Assembly: GCA_002381945.1 (NCBI GenBank) | Contig: DFXY01000065.1 | Span: forward strand, 16,262-71,736 | Source: Bacteriovoracaceae bacterium UBA4096 | Lineage (GTDB): Bacteria; Bdellovibrionota; Bacteriovoracia; Bacteriovoracales; Bacteriovoracaceae | Direction of reading: 5' to 3' | Length of the DNA stretch: 55,475 nucleotides | Notes under the pieces: generated by a model | What the model saw: the letters and a program-made list of their open reading frames with translations, nothing else | Told to the model about the DNA's origin: nothing | The model's database searches: none | Position numbers and translations under genes: made by a program | Shown here: positions 1 through 8,688 of the stretch, piece by piece | Layout: each line of letters begins with the position of its first letter | Numbering within the stretch: position 1 is the stretch's first letter

Positions 1-1601
1 CCGTGAGAATGATCATCTTTCTTAGGAAGATCAGCAATCATGGTTTCAGTAGTAAGCATCAAACCGGCCACTGAAGCTGCGTTCTGAAGGGCAGAACGAG
101 TAACTTTAGTAGGGTCAATGATTCCAGCTTTAACCAGATCTTCAAATCTATCATCGCGAGCGTTGTAACCAAAAGAACCGTTTTTAGATTCAACGATTTT
201 ATTAACTACAACTGCACCATCCATACCGGCATTGAATACGATCTGACGAAGAGGTTCTTCGATTGCACGACGGATGATTTTGATCCCGGCAGTTTCTTCA
301 TCATTATAACCTTTAAGACCATCAAGAGCGATTGCAGCGTGAAGAAGAGCTGCACCACCACCAACGATGATACCTTCTTCAACAGCAGCACGAGTTGCAT
401 TCAATGCATCTTCAACACGATCTTTCTTCTCTTTCATTTCAGATTCAGTTGGAGCTCCTACACGAATAACAGCAACACCGCCAGCAAGCTTGGCCAGACG
501 CTCTTGAAGCTTCTCTTTATCGTAGTCAGAAGTTGTTTCAGCAATTTGAGAACGAATAGCACCAACGCGGGCATCAACATCCTTCTTATTACCAGCACCA
601 TCAACGATAACTGTATTTTCTTTATCGATTGTGATTTTTTTACAAGTACCAAGGTCTTGAAGAGTTGCTGTTTCAAGAGACATACCAAGCTCTTCAGAGA
701 TCACTTGACCACCAGTAAGTGTTGCAATGTCTTTAAGCATTTCTTTTCTTCTATCACCAAAGCCAGGAGCTTTAACAGCAGCAACATTCAGTGTACCGCG
801 AAGTTTATTTACAACTAAAGTTGTAAGGGCTTCACCTTCAACATCCTCAGAAAGAATAACCAGTGGCTTACCAGTCTGAACAACTTTCTCAAGTGTAGGC
901 AAAAGCTCTTTCATAGAAGAGATCTTCTTGTCTGTGATAAGGATGTACGGATTTTCAAACGTAGCTTCCATTCTTTCTGGATTAGTCACGAAATATGGAG
1001 AAACATAACCACGGTCAAATTGCATACCTTCAACAACATCAAGTGAAGTTTCAGCAGTTTTTGACTCTTCAATTGTGATTACGCCTTCTTTACCAACTTT
1101 TGACATAGCTTCAGAAATAAGTTTTCCGATTTCCATATCGTTGTTTGCAGAGATAGATCCAACAGAAGCAATTTCTTCAGCAGTGTCAATCTTCTTTGAC
1201 ATTGATTTAAGTTTTTCGATGATTTTAGCTGTCGCAAGATCAATACCACGCTTAAGGTCCATAGGATTATGGCCAGCAGCTACCAGCTTAACACCTTCGC
1301 GGTAGATCGCTTGAGCTAGAACCGTTGCAGTAGTTGTACCGTCACCAGCGTCTTCATTTGTTTTTTGAGCAACTTCTTTTACAAGTTGAGCGCCCATATT
1401 TTCAAAAGCATTTTCAAGTTCGATTTCTTTAGCAACTGAAACACCATCTTTAGTGATAGCTGGAGCTCCAAAAGACTTCTGGATTACAACGTTACGGCCT
1501 TTAGGACCCAGAGTAACTTTAACAGCGTTAGCAAGAGCGTTTACACCGGCAAGAATAGAGTTTCTTGCTGATTCAGAGTATTTTAATTCTTTAGCTGACA
1601 T
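1..1601 (-). CDS. groL: Chaperonin GroEL (60 kDa), 3' end beyond window
   Basis: This is the ATP-driven cytoplasmic chaperonin that folds proteins inside a GroES-capped double ring. The start MSAKELKYSESARNSI, the nucleotide-binding DGTTTATVLA segment and the GDRRKEML stretch of the apical domain are all typical. About 533 residues are visible and roughly the last dozen, normally a Gly/Met-rich tail, lie off the left edge. The start is set by a clear AGGGAG ribosome site just upstream of the ATG. groES lies 33 bases upstream on the same strand, so the two form the usual groESL operon. No motif is missing in the visible part, and the identification is secure. Confidence 0.98.
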   Translation of the reverse strand, partial: MSAKELKYSESARNSILAGVNALANAVKVTLGPKGRNVVIQKSFGAPAITKDGVSVAKEIELENAFENMGAQLVKEVAQKTNEDAGDGTTTATVLAQAIYREGVKLVAAGHNPMDLKRGIDLATAKIIEKLKSMSKKIDTAEEIASVGSISANNDMEIGKLISEAMSKVGKEGVITIEESKTAETSLDVVEGMQFDRGYVSPYFVTNPERMEATFENPYILITDKKISSMKELLPTLEKVVQTGKPLVILSEDVEGEALTTLVVNKLRGTLNVAAVKAPGFGDRRKEMLKDIATLTGGQVISEELGMSLETATLQDLGTCKKITIDKENTVIVDGAGNKKDVDARVGAIRSQIAETTSDYDKEKLQERLAKLAGGVAVIRVGAPTESEMKEKKDRVEDALNATRAAVEEGIIVGGGAALLHAAIALDGLKGYNDEETAGIKIIRRAIEEPLRQIVFNAGMDGAVVVNKIVESKNGSFGYNARDDRFEDLVKAGIIDPTKVTRSALQNAASVAGLMLTTETMIADLPKKDDHSH

Positions 1602-1634
1602 ATTTTTCTCCCTTTAGGATGAATGAACTAATTT

Positions 1635-1922
1635 TTATTGAAGAACACCAAGAATCTCATCTTCTTTCATGATGAGGTAATTCTCGCCGCCAACTTTAAC
1701 TTCAGTGCCAGAATATTTTCCGAAAAGAACTTTATCCCCTTTCTTCACGTCCAGGGCCTTCACAGATCCGTCTTGTAAACGGTAACCGTTACCTACGGCA
1801 ACAACTTCACCTTGAGCTGGCTTCTCTTTATGAGTGTCAGGAATAATGATCCCGCCAACGGTCTTAGTTTCTTCTTCAAGTCTTTTGATAAGAACTCGGT
1901 CTTGAAGTGGTTTTACTGTCAT
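1635..1922 (-). CDS. groS: Co-chaperonin GroES (10 kDa)
   Basis: GroES forms the heptameric lid of the GroEL ring. The 95-residue protein has the standard length and layout: MTVKPLQDRVLIKRLEEE at the start, the mobile loop around TVGGIIIPDTHKEKP, and the end VGGENYLIMKEDEILGVL. A longer reading frame runs upstream to 1979. The ATG at 1922 is preferred because GGAGG sits just before it and because the family begins at this residue. It is the first gene of groESL. A heat-shock-like promoter candidate lies at 1995-2023. Confidence 0.97.
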   Translation of the reverse strand: MTVKPLQDRVLIKRLEEETKTVGGIIIPDTHKEKPAQGEVVAVGNGYRLQDGSVKALDVKKGDKVLFGKYSGTEVKVGGENYLIMKEDEILGVLQ

Positions 1923-1943
1923 AGATCCTCCATTCGATTTAAA

Positions 1944-1958
1944 TTTTGCATTGCAAAA
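1944..1958. promoter_or_regulatory. 15-bp palindrome in the groES leader
   Basis: TTTTGCA-T-TGCAAAA is a perfect 7-bp dyad around one base. It lies about 20 bases before the groES start codon and downstream of the predicted promoter. The loop is too short for an RNA hairpin, so a DNA operator is the more natural reading. It is not the HrcA/CIRCE sequence (TTAGCACTC-N9-GAGTGCTAA), which I do not find here. Confidence 0.35.
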
Positions 1959-1994
1959 ATAATATATAAAAATTGTCACGATTGTGCCTTCTAG

Positions 1995-2023
1995 AAGGTG
2001 GGTCTGCCAAGGTCAGTGTCAAG
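1995..2023 (-). promoter_or_regulatory. Candidate heat-shock (sigma-32-like) promoter of groESL
   Basis: Read on the minus strand, CTTGAC is followed after 15 bases by CCCACCTT. This resembles the sigma-32 consensus CTTGAA-N13-15-CCCCATNT. It lies about 70 bases upstream of groES, giving a leader of roughly 60 nucleotides. The match is by eye, and both boxes deviate from consensus. Confidence 0.45.
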
Positions 2024-2060
2024 GGTAGGGCCTAAAAAAAATCTAAATGATCGAAATCTT

Positions 2061-2084
2061 TCATTCATTTGACTCAATGAATGA
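2061..2084. promoter_or_regulatory. 9-bp perfect inverted repeat between groESL and the 2227 gene
   Basis: TCATTCATT and AATGAATGA are exact reverse complements separated by six bases (TGACTC). A further weaker pair, ATCTAA at 2041 and TTAGAT ending at 2098, encloses it. The site lies about 40 bases upstream of the groESL -35 candidate and about 140 bases before the divergent 2227 gene, so it could be an operator for either. It could also form a short RNA hairpin, but no T-tract follows. Confidence 0.4.
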
Positions 2085-2193
2085 TTCAGTACTTAGATTT
2101 AGCAAAACAGCAATATTTGCCTCCCAGACTCTGAAAATCTCATAGCTTAGAAACATCAAGTTCCTCCCGGAAGCACCGATAGAGAAGTCAAAG

Positions 2194-2199
2194 TATAAT
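2194..2199 (+). promoter_or_regulatory. Candidate -10 box (TATAAT) of the 2227 gene
   Basis: A perfect TATAAT lies 28 bases before the start codon of the lipoprotein gene. No convincing -35 hexamer is found at the normal spacing, so this is only a partial promoter match. Confidence 0.3.
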
Positions 2200-2226
2200 G
2201 ATCTTAGGCATTCTCAAGGAAAGAAG

Positions 2227-2727
2227 ATGCTTCTAGCCCTTGCTCGAAAATTTTGTCCGATTCTGTCATTGGCCATTGCAACGGTGGGATGCGGAAAAAA
2301 AATATCCGAAGCACAGACTCAACCGGCCCGCTCTATTGAAAATCAGGAACTGCCGACAACTTATATATTAAGACTTGATGGCTCTGTAAGTTCCAGTCAA
2401 ACCAACATTCTTCCTAGAAATGCTTCTTTTCAAATCCCTGATCGGTTGAAAGTCCGGGCAGGATCTACTTTGAATAAAGTTGTGGATATTATCTATGATG
2501 TAGACCAATACGATTCTGATGTTTTTGACTTTAAATGTTCTTACGTCACTTCTTCAAGCCAGAATGAAATGACACTAACCTACTGTGAAAATGATAATGG
2601 CAATGATTTCTACGATACAGTTTCCTTATTTCCAATTAAAGAAGGTCAGTCCATAGTCATGAAATTCAGTGGAGCTTCTTCCCCGGATTTGGTCGTTGAA
2701 GCTATTTACAGCATGAAGTGGAAATAG
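2227..2727 (+). CDS. Exported lipoprotein of unknown function
   Basis: I do not recognise the family of this 166-residue protein. The N-terminus is basic and then hydrophobic, ending at ATVGCGKK, a plausible lipobox with the acylated Cys at about residue 22. The mature part is rich in Asp, Ser and Tyr and looks beta-rich. It has two further Cys residues, in FKCSYV and TYCEND, that could pair. AAGGAAAG precedes the ATG. It stands alone, divergent from groESL and convergent with the M48 protease gene. An envelope role is inferred only from the signal sequence. Confidence 0.75.
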   Translation: MLLALARKFCPILSLAIATVGCGKKISEAQTQPARSIENQELPTTYILRLDGSVSSSQTNILPRNASFQIPDRLKVRAGSTLNKVVDIIYDVDQYDSDVFDFKCSYVTSSSQNEMTLTYCENDNGNDFYDTVSLFPIKEGQSIVMKFSGASSPDLVVEAIYSMKWK

Positions 2728-2759
2728 TCGTTCTTTTCTCAAAAAAAATTAATTATTGA

Positions 2760-4553
2760 TTATTCTTTAACTGAAGCTGGAGCACGATTAGTGTCATGTA
2801 ATCTTGAAACATCCTCTTTATAGACAGGATTAAGGTCTTCGAATCTTTTCCCATTGACCAGCAAGCGATACCCTTCCGTGAAATTCATTTGAGCGGTCTT
2901 TCTTAGGATTAGGAAATAATCATCTTCCGAAATATAACTCTGATATTTCCCATAGTACTGATCAAAGAGTTTGAAATCCTTTAATTGGGAAATATAGAGA
3001 AGAGTTTTCCCTTTATCCGCTCCATGATTAATGAAATGATCGATCAATTCTGGTTCTTTCCTTCTCACGATGAAATACATTAAACTCTGGCCGATTAACT
3101 GAGGCTTTGAATTAATTCTTTCAATCAGCTTTTCATTATGAATAATGTCTTCGGCTTTTGAATGATAGATAAATGCAATGTCTTCCTGTCCGGTTTTAAC
3201 ATGCCAGGTAATCCAGACCATACAAATAACAAATGCTGTCGCCATAGGAACGGAGATCTTCCATGTAAAATGGTCACTTAACCACATTCTGATTTTCTTT
3301 GGCGTGGAAACATAGTGATTAAAAGGCAAACCGGCAGCGATCTTATAATCCAGAAAACGAATACGAGTTTCCAAATCAGGATGAGTCGAGAAATTTTTAG
3401 TTAACCAGGAGACAAACCAGTTCCTCTGACTTTTTTTCTTAGTCCGTTTTTTTAGATACTCAGGTAGTTCTTCTGCCTGGGAAAGCTTTTCCAGAGCTGA
3501 ATTCAATGCCTCAAAGCTTGCTCCCAACTCCATGACGGCGTAAGCATCGGCTTCGAATTCATGGGATCTGATGGTATCAAACAGAAGGGAGTAATTAAAA
3601 AATATCCATCCGATGGTGGCAAACGCAAGCCAGGCAGTTATAGCTGTTGAATGAACAGAGATATCCTCACCCCAGTAAAGCAGTGTTCCTCCAAAAATGA
3701 TCAGCATCAAAACGATACAACCAATAAATACGGAGATAAAATTTTTCATGAGTTCAATGACCCGTTTATGTACATGGCGATTGGCTATGTGGGCCAGTTC
3801 GTGAGCTATCACAGCATCAAACTCTTCCATCGTCAGAGCGGTACGAAGACTTCGTCCAATGAACATTGTCTGGTTTGAAAATGAAAGAAGTTTTAAACCT
3901 ACGACAAAAGCGTTTTTAATGTCAGTTTCAATCCAACGAATTCGCATATTCGGCATTTGAATCTGAGAGGTTCGTTTATTAATGAGATCCAGATATTCGG
4001 GTTCAGTAATTTCACGATTAGGGATTAACCGCAACATGATAATAACTGAACATGCAATGGTTAAAACCGACACAAAGATAATATTGAATAGCAGTCCGAT
4101 AAACCACAAACTTCCCCACTCTTCGTACACGCTGTCCTGAAAGGCATAATTTATCAGTGAGTAAACCAGAATGGGCAACATTATGATGGCAAAATTAACT
4201 CGAAGATCTCTGATCAGATGGACTTTAAAAGCGTCATAAAGATCAAGAGTGGTATGTTTTTCCACGTAACGGATAAAGAATTGATAGAAGTAGAATCCGA
4301 GGAATATAAGACCAAGATAAACCATCCCCAATCCCAATATACCAATTTCCATCGCCTTCTCAGTAATAAGATGGGCTACAATAAGGGCAAGAAAACCTTC
4401 GAATATGAAGATGTAGAAGTGATGACTAAGAATCATTTCACGGTGACCCGGATTGCTTGCCTCAATGAGAGAAGACAGAAAAGTGTCTCGTTCTTTACTG
4501 AACTTTCTCCAATTGTAGGCAATGGCCAGGACCATAAATAATATATAGAGCAT
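2760..4553 (-). CDS. Integral membrane M48 (Ste24/HtpX-like) zinc metalloprotease
   Basis: This 597-residue protein combines several N-terminal membrane helices with the M48 catalytic site. HELAH at about residue 250 supplies the zinc ligands and catalytic Glu, and the downstream EADAYA at about residue 333 supplies the third ligand. Another hydrophobic pair lies between them, as in Ste24/HtpX enzymes. The family degrades misfolded or processed membrane proteins with the active site facing the cytoplasm. After the peptidase core there is one more membrane segment and about 150 residues of C-terminal extension with no clear domain. GGAGAG precedes the ATG. It is transcribed alone, divergent from the rhodanese gene. 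Confidence 0.88.
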   Translation of the reverse strand: MLYILFMVLAIAYNWRKFSKERDTFLSSLIEASNPGHREMILSHHFYIFIFEGFLALIVAHLITEKAMEIGILGLGMVYLGLIFLGFYFYQFFIRYVEKHTTLDLYDAFKVHLIRDLRVNFAIIMLPILVYSLINYAFQDSVYEEWGSLWFIGLLFNIIFVSVLTIACSVIIMLRLIPNREITEPEYLDLINKRTSQIQMPNMRIRWIETDIKNAFVVGLKLLSFSNQTMFIGRSLRTALTMEEFDAVIAHELAHIANRHVHKRVIELMKNFISVFIGCIVLMLIIFGGTLLYWGEDISVHSTAITAWLAFATIGWIFFNYSLLFDTIRSHEFEADAYAVMELGASFEALNSALEKLSQAEELPEYLKKRTKKKSQRNWFVSWLTKNFSTHPDLETRIRFLDYKIAAGLPFNHYVSTPKKIRMWLSDHFTWKISVPMATAFVICMVWITWHVKTGQEDIAFIYHSKAEDIIHNEKLIERINSKPQLIGQSLMYFIVRRKEPELIDHFINHGADKGKTLLYISQLKDFKLFDQYYGKYQSYISEDDYFLILRKTAQMNFTEGYRLLVNGKRFEDLNPVYKEDVSRLHDTNRAPASVKE

Positions 4554-4625
4554 GAGCTTGACTCTCCATCAAACTTATCGGATTTTGAGAGAGTAAATAT
4601 TAAAGAAAAGTACAAGGGGGCGTTT

Positions 4626-4952
4626 ATGCCAAATGCACAGATAACCATGAAAGATCTTTATGAAAAGCTGCCTAACCTATCGAAAAGTGACGTCGTTCTC
4701 GATGTTCGCAGTCCAGAAGAATATAAAGAAGCTCATATTCCCAATGCTTTAAATATCCCGGTAACAGTAATGGCCGAGCGTGCTCAGGAATTGAAAAAGT
4801 ATGACCATGTTTATATTCACTGTATGTTTGGTTCTCGCGCAAAAATAGCTTTCCAAATATTAAAGGAAGCTGGCCTGACTAATCTGGTATGTATTCATGA
4901 TGCCGGAATGGATGCCTGGATTAAGAGCGGTTATCCAGTTGCTAAAGATTAA
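4626..4952 (+). CDS. Single-domain rhodanese-like protein
   Basis: A 108-residue stand-alone rhodanese domain. It shows VVLDVRSPEEYKEAHIPNA, the hallmark first motif, and an active-site loop IHCMFGSRA with the catalytic Cys that would carry a persulfide. Such cytoplasmic proteins transfer sulfane sulfur to thiophilic acceptors such as cyanide or protein thiols, and the physiological acceptor cannot be read here. The start is supported by AAGGGGG. No signal peptide is present. Its end overlaps the convergent 4949 gene by four bases. Confidence 0.9.
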   Translation: MPNAQITMKDLYEKLPNLSKSDVVLDVRSPEEYKEAHIPNALNIPVTVMAERAQELKKYDHVYIHCMFGSRAKIAFQILKEAGLTNLVCIHDAGMDAWIKSGYPVAKD

Positions 4953-5359
4953 AAACAGAGTTCTTCGTGACTGATAACCTGGACTAAATTGGCCACGTTG
5001 CCCAGGCCAATTGCCCCTAAGCTCGCCTTGACCCTTACCGGGTATTTCAAGGTAGTAAGGCCAGTGCAGTTATATCCCAACACTTTTTCATCTATCAGGC
5101 TTTGAGAATAAGTTAGCAATAGGGCATTGAGCCTGCTTTGGGGCATGTCTTTTTCAAACTGCTCCAGACAAAGTCGCCGGCACATCCGCTGGTTTCTTAT
5201 GGAATAAGTACTAAATTCTTCCAACTCGTAAGTTTTAAGACTGGTAGATGCCATTCGATGAGATCCGGTAGTGGGTGAATAGACCCTTACTTCACAATCA
5301 CATCCAATCGCAAAAGCTTCGACGCTGAATAAGATTAAAATTATGAATATGAACTTCAT
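4949..5359 (-). CDS. Small exported Cys-rich protein of unknown function
   Basis: A 136-residue protein with a signal peptide (MKFIFIILILFSVEAFA) and probable cleavage after AFA. The mature region holds six to seven Cys residues (GCDCEV, RMCRRLC, YNCTG and one near the C-terminus), suggesting disulfides in the periplasm or outside the cell. I do not recognise the family. It lies downstream of polA on the same strand with a 26-base gap, so cotranscription is possible. Confidence 0.7.
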   Translation of the reverse strand: MKFIFIILILFSVEAFAIGCDCEVRVYSPTTGSHRMASTSLKTYELEEFSTYSIRNQRMCRRLCLEQFEKDMPQSRLNALLLTYSQSLIDEKVLGYNCTGLTTLKYPVRVKASLGAIGLGNVANLVQVISHEELCF

Positions 5360-5385
5360 GCCGATCTTATCGGCTGAAATTTTTC

Positions 5386-8028
5386 TTACTTAAGATCGTA
5401 CCAATTATAACCCGAGCCCATTTCCACCTTCAGGGCAACACTTAAAGAAACGGCCCCCTCCATTTGCTCCTGAACAAGTACTTTCATCTCTTCTAACTCT
5501 TCAGGAATCACATCAAAAATAAGTTCATCGTGAACCTGAAGAATCATCTTCGACTTGAGTTTTCTCTCATTAAGAATTCGCTGAATATTAATCATTGCAA
5601 GTTTAATAATATCAGCTGCAGTTCCCTGGATAGGACTATTGATAGCAACTCGTTCGGCCATTGCCTTTACTTGTCGATTAGTGGATTTTATATCAGGAAG
5701 ATTTCTTCTTCTTCCAAAAAGAGTTTCAGCATAACCTGTTTCTTCAGCTTTTTCTTTAAGCCCATCCAGGAAGCTTTTTACGGAATAAAATTTCTGAAAA
5801 TAGTTTGTAATATATTTTTTAGCTTCCCCTTGAGAGATATGTAGCGTTTGGGAAAGACCAAAACTTGTTTGACCATACATGAGACCAAAATTAATGGCCT
5901 TCGCTCCGTTTCTCATATCCTTAGTCACTTGATCCAAAGGAACGTCAAAAATTTCAGAAGCAGTTTGCCGATGGATATCACGGTCATATCGGAAAGCTTC
6001 CAGCATATTTTTATCTTGAGAGAAATGGGCCAAAAGTCTTAGTTCTACCTGGGAATAATCGGCAGAAAGAAGAATGCGTCCTTCTGATGGGATGAAACCT
6101 TTTCTAAGTTTTCGTCCATTTTCTGTTCTTACCGGTATATTCTGTAAATTGGGATTATCAGAGGAAAGCCTGCCAGTAGCGGCATTACTTGGTTGAAAAT
6201 GTGTGTGAATTTTTTTCGTTGCCGGGCTAACCATTAAGGGAAGTGCCTTAACGTAGGTTGATAGCAATTTTTCCACTTCACGGTAACGTAAAAGGAATTC
6301 AGGAATAGGACTTACTTTTAATGCAACCAGTTCATTTAAAACTTCAGCATCAGTGGAATAACCGGTTTTAGTTTTTCGAATTACTGGTAACTGAAGTTTT
6401 TCAAAAAGCAGTTCCCCTACCTGTTTAGGCGACCTAAGGTTAACTTTATCACCTGCTACTTTAAATACTTCTTTTTCAATCTCGTCAATTTGTGTGGAGA
6501 ACTCATTTTCAAGTTGTTTATAAAAAGGGATATCAAGTGAAACACCTTCGAGCTCCATGGCCGCCAGGACTTTAATCAGTGGTATATCGAGATCATCATA
6601 AGCTCGCTCCACATTCATCTCTTTCATTTTGGCGCGAAGGATAGGATAAAGTTTTAAAATGGCTTCAGCTTTTTCACCTTGATATTTTAAGGCTTCATCA
6701 GATTCCTGCCCAAAAAGATCTGCCTGTCCCTTAGATGGAGCTGAAAGTTTATATCCTAAAAACTCTTCGGTAATAGTGGTCAGATCATGACGGTACTCAG
6801 GATTTAAAATGAAATGGGCCTGGGCAAGGTCAAAATATTTAAAATCGGGTGAAACATCAGCAACAAATGCTAACTGGAGAATTGGTTTGGATTGATAACA
6901 CACAACCAATGCATGGGCTTCATGCAAAATATCAACCAGAGTTTTGGCCTCTTCGGAGCTTAAAACCAGGTAACCAGTCGCTTTAGAAGTGGCCACGGCC
7001 ATTCCTCGCCAACATTGACGTTGATCAAGCTCATCGTCACAAACATGGGTGATAGAAATAACGTCTTCACCCTGAATATATTTTTTAAAATCGGCAAGTG
7101 TCCATCGTTCAACTGTCTTGCTTTCCGTTCTCGCAGGAGCAACATAGACAGGTTTATCTGCAGTAGGAGTAGCAATTTTGAAATTTTCAAGCTTAGCGAG
7201 CCATGAACGAAAGCCCATCCTGTTTAAGAAATCTTCAACGATCGGGGTAAGCTTAAGTTTGTAAGCAGTCTCATCATAGGTAAATTTAAGCTTGAGATCA
7301 CAGACGATTTTAACTAATTCTTTGGAAAGAGTCGCCTTTTCAGGTCCGGCCATTAAAGCTGTTTGGGAGCGTTTATTTTTAATGGAAGATATGTTTTGTA
7401 AAATATTTTCCAGACTTCCGAATTCTTCCAGAAGATTCTGAGCACCTTTAGGCCCAATCCCCGCAACTCCTGGAATATTATCAGAGGTATCACCTACTAA
7501 AGAGAGATAATCTACAATCTGCTCCGGATAAACTCCCATTTTATCTTTTACATCTTCACGGCTGTAAGTTTTTTCTTTCATGGTATCGAGCATCTTAATC
7601 GGCCCATCCACAAATTGCATAAGATCTTTATCTCCTGAAGCAATCAGGATTTCATCAAAATCATTTTTCCACTGAAGTGCCACTGAACCAATTATGTCGT
7701 CAGCTTCATAATTAGCAGCTTTAATTTCAGGTAAACCAAGCACTTTAATTAACTCATCAACCAAAGCAAACTGGGGCACTAGTTCATCAGGCGGTTCAGA
7801 ACGATTGGCCTTATATTCAGGATAAATCTCCTTTCGAAAAGAGCCTTCCTTAGTGTCTCGTGCCACCAGAATATGGGTGGGTTGGTATTTTACAATCAAA
7901 TTATGCAGCATGGAGAGAACGCCATAGACGGCATTGACTGGTGTCCCATCTGGGGCATGCAGAGGTCTAATGGCAAAAAAAGCACGAAAAATGAAGTTCG
8001 AGATGTCGATAATAATTAATTTTTTCAT
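5386..8028 (-). CDS. polA: DNA polymerase I with degenerate 3'-5' exonuclease domain
   Basis: The 880-residue enzyme fills gaps and removes RNA primers. The N-terminal 5'-3' nuclease (about residues 1-290) has its Asp-rich motifs, for example GDTSDNIPGVAGIGPKG. The polymerase domain has motif A DYSQVELRL (about 659), motif B KAINFGLMYG (about 709) and motif C VHDE (about 832). The middle domain (about 310-480) keeps the length of the proofreading domain but lacks its metal ligands. E. coli FDTET corresponds to ISITHV, NLKYD to YQSKP, and YAAEDAD to YQGEKAE. Proofreading is therefore probably absent, as in Taq polymerase. It follows the RDD gene by six bases. Confidence 0.96.
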   Translation of the reverse strand: MKKLIIIDISNFIFRAFFAIRPLHAPDGTPVNAVYGVLSMLHNLIVKYQPTHILVARDTKEGSFRKEIYPEYKANRSEPPDELVPQFALVDELIKVLGLPEIKAANYEADDIIGSVALQWKNDFDEILIASGDKDLMQFVDGPIKMLDTMKEKTYSREDVKDKMGVYPEQIVDYLSLVGDTSDNIPGVAGIGPKGAQNLLEEFGSLENILQNISSIKNKRSQTALMAGPEKATLSKELVKIVCDLKLKFTYDETAYKLKLTPIVEDFLNRMGFRSWLAKLENFKIATPTADKPVYVAPARTESKTVERWTLADFKKYIQGEDVISITHVCDDELDQRQCWRGMAVATSKATGYLVLSSEEAKTLVDILHEAHALVVCYQSKPILQLAFVADVSPDFKYFDLAQAHFILNPEYRHDLTTITEEFLGYKLSAPSKGQADLFGQESDEALKYQGEKAEAILKLYPILRAKMKEMNVERAYDDLDIPLIKVLAAMELEGVSLDIPFYKQLENEFSTQIDEIEKEVFKVAGDKVNLRSPKQVGELLFEKLQLPVIRKTKTGYSTDAEVLNELVALKVSPIPEFLLRYREVEKLLSTYVKALPLMVSPATKKIHTHFQPSNAATGRLSSDNPNLQNIPVRTENGRKLRKGFIPSEGRILLSADYSQVELRLLAHFSQDKNMLEAFRYDRDIHRQTASEIFDVPLDQVTKDMRNGAKAINFGLMYGQTSFGLSQTLHISQGEAKKYITNYFQKFYSVKSFLDGLKEKAEETGYAETLFGRRRNLPDIKSTNRQVKAMAERVAINSPIQGTAADIIKLAMINIQRILNERKLKSKMILQVHDELIFDVIPEELEEMKVLVQEQMEGAVSLSVALKVEMGSGYNWYDLK

Positions 8029-8034
8029 TCTAAC

Positions 8035-8580
8035 CTATTGAAGTGGAACGGGTGGTGTATCAAACCAAGAAGACTTAGTCTTGCGTAAATCCAATCTAGT
8101 ACCATCATTAGCTATAACGGTGGTATCCGCCATGATGTCTCCTAGGCGGTGGGCCGAATCTCCCTTAAAGAGAAAATATACTTCCATCGCGGCTAGAGGC
8201 AAGGCAAAAACGGCCGAAAAAACCCATCCCCAAAAAGGGAATACTAAAAAGAATAAGGGTACAGTAAAAGGTAAATTACGAATGAAGGATTGAAAAGCTG
8301 AGCATGGAGAACCATCAATTAATGAAACAACCCCAAACCCCATGAAACGTTTTCCTATGCTTTGGCCGTCATAGAGTGAATCGGCAATGCAAAGATAAAC
8401 GATTCCAAGGATTAATCCCATTGGGTAATAGAAAACGGCGCCCAGAATGACCAGGACAAGATCGATACTTTTAGCAATAAGTCGTGACCAACGGGCTCGT
8501 TGCATCGGCCCTGACATGAGAGACTTTCTATTCATCCGGATTATTGTAGCTAAAAATATGCAGGTTGAACGCATTTTCAT
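8035..8580 (-). CDS. RDD family membrane protein
   Basis: A small polytopic inner-membrane protein. It carries the RDD signature RARWSRLIAKSIDLVLV (Arg, then Asp inside the first helix) and GQSIGKRFMGFGV, the usual second conserved segment, with three or four hydrophobic stretches. RDD proteins are mostly uncharacterised; some are linked to ion or Na+/H+ exchange. The start is uncertain: ATGs at 8580, 8535 and 8517 are all in frame, none has a strong ribosome site, and the RDD core begins only after the third. It is directly upstream of polA with a six-base gap, so the two are probably cotranscribed. Confidence 0.8.
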   Translation of the reverse strand: MKMRSTCIFLATIIRMNRKSLMSGPMQRARWSRLIAKSIDLVLVILGAVFYYPMGLILGIVYLCIADSLYDGQSIGKRFMGFGVVSLIDGSPCSAFQSFIRNLPFTVPLFFLVFPFWGWVFSAVFALPLAAMEVYFLFKGDSAHRLGDIMADTTVIANDGTRLDLRKTKSSWFDTPPVPLQ

Positions 8581-8612
8581 TAATTCTGGAGTATGTTAAT
8601 CGGATGATCTTC

Positions 8613-8621
8613 TGGTATACT
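8613..8621 (+). promoter_or_regulatory. Candidate extended -10 promoter of trxA
   Basis: TGGTATACT is an extended -10 element (TGn followed by TATACT) about 68 bases before the trxA start. An extended -10 can work with a weak -35, and I see no good -35 box. This would give a leader of about 60 bases containing the hairpin at 8652-8673. Confidence 0.4.
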
Positions 8622-8651
8622 TGTCTCAAAGCTGAGCTTAAGTTAAAGTAA

Positions 8652-8673
8652 GGCGTTGCTCGAAAAGCACGCC
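8652..8673 (+). other. Hairpin in the trxA leader
   Basis: GGCGT-T-GCT pairs with AGC-ACGCC across a CGAAA loop, giving eight base pairs with one bulged T. It ends four bases before the AAGGAG ribosome site of trxA. It does not cover the ribosome site and has no T-tract. It could stabilise the message or bind a protein, and no known riboswitch is recognised. Confidence 0.35.
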
Positions 8674-8688
8674 GCATAAGGAGTATAT

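Noticed and set aside
339..818. Open frame of 159 codons on the plus strand inside groEL
   Set aside because: It is antisense to groEL, which has clear family motifs; the translated product is low-complexity and has no start context.
1923..2226. CIRCE (HrcA) operator
   Set aside because: The TTAGCACTC and GAGTGCTAA arms are not present; the dyads seen have different sequences.
4218..4541. 107-codon plus-strand frame in the M48 protease gene
   Set aside because: Antisense to the membrane region of a well-supported protease gene; no ribosome site and no motif.
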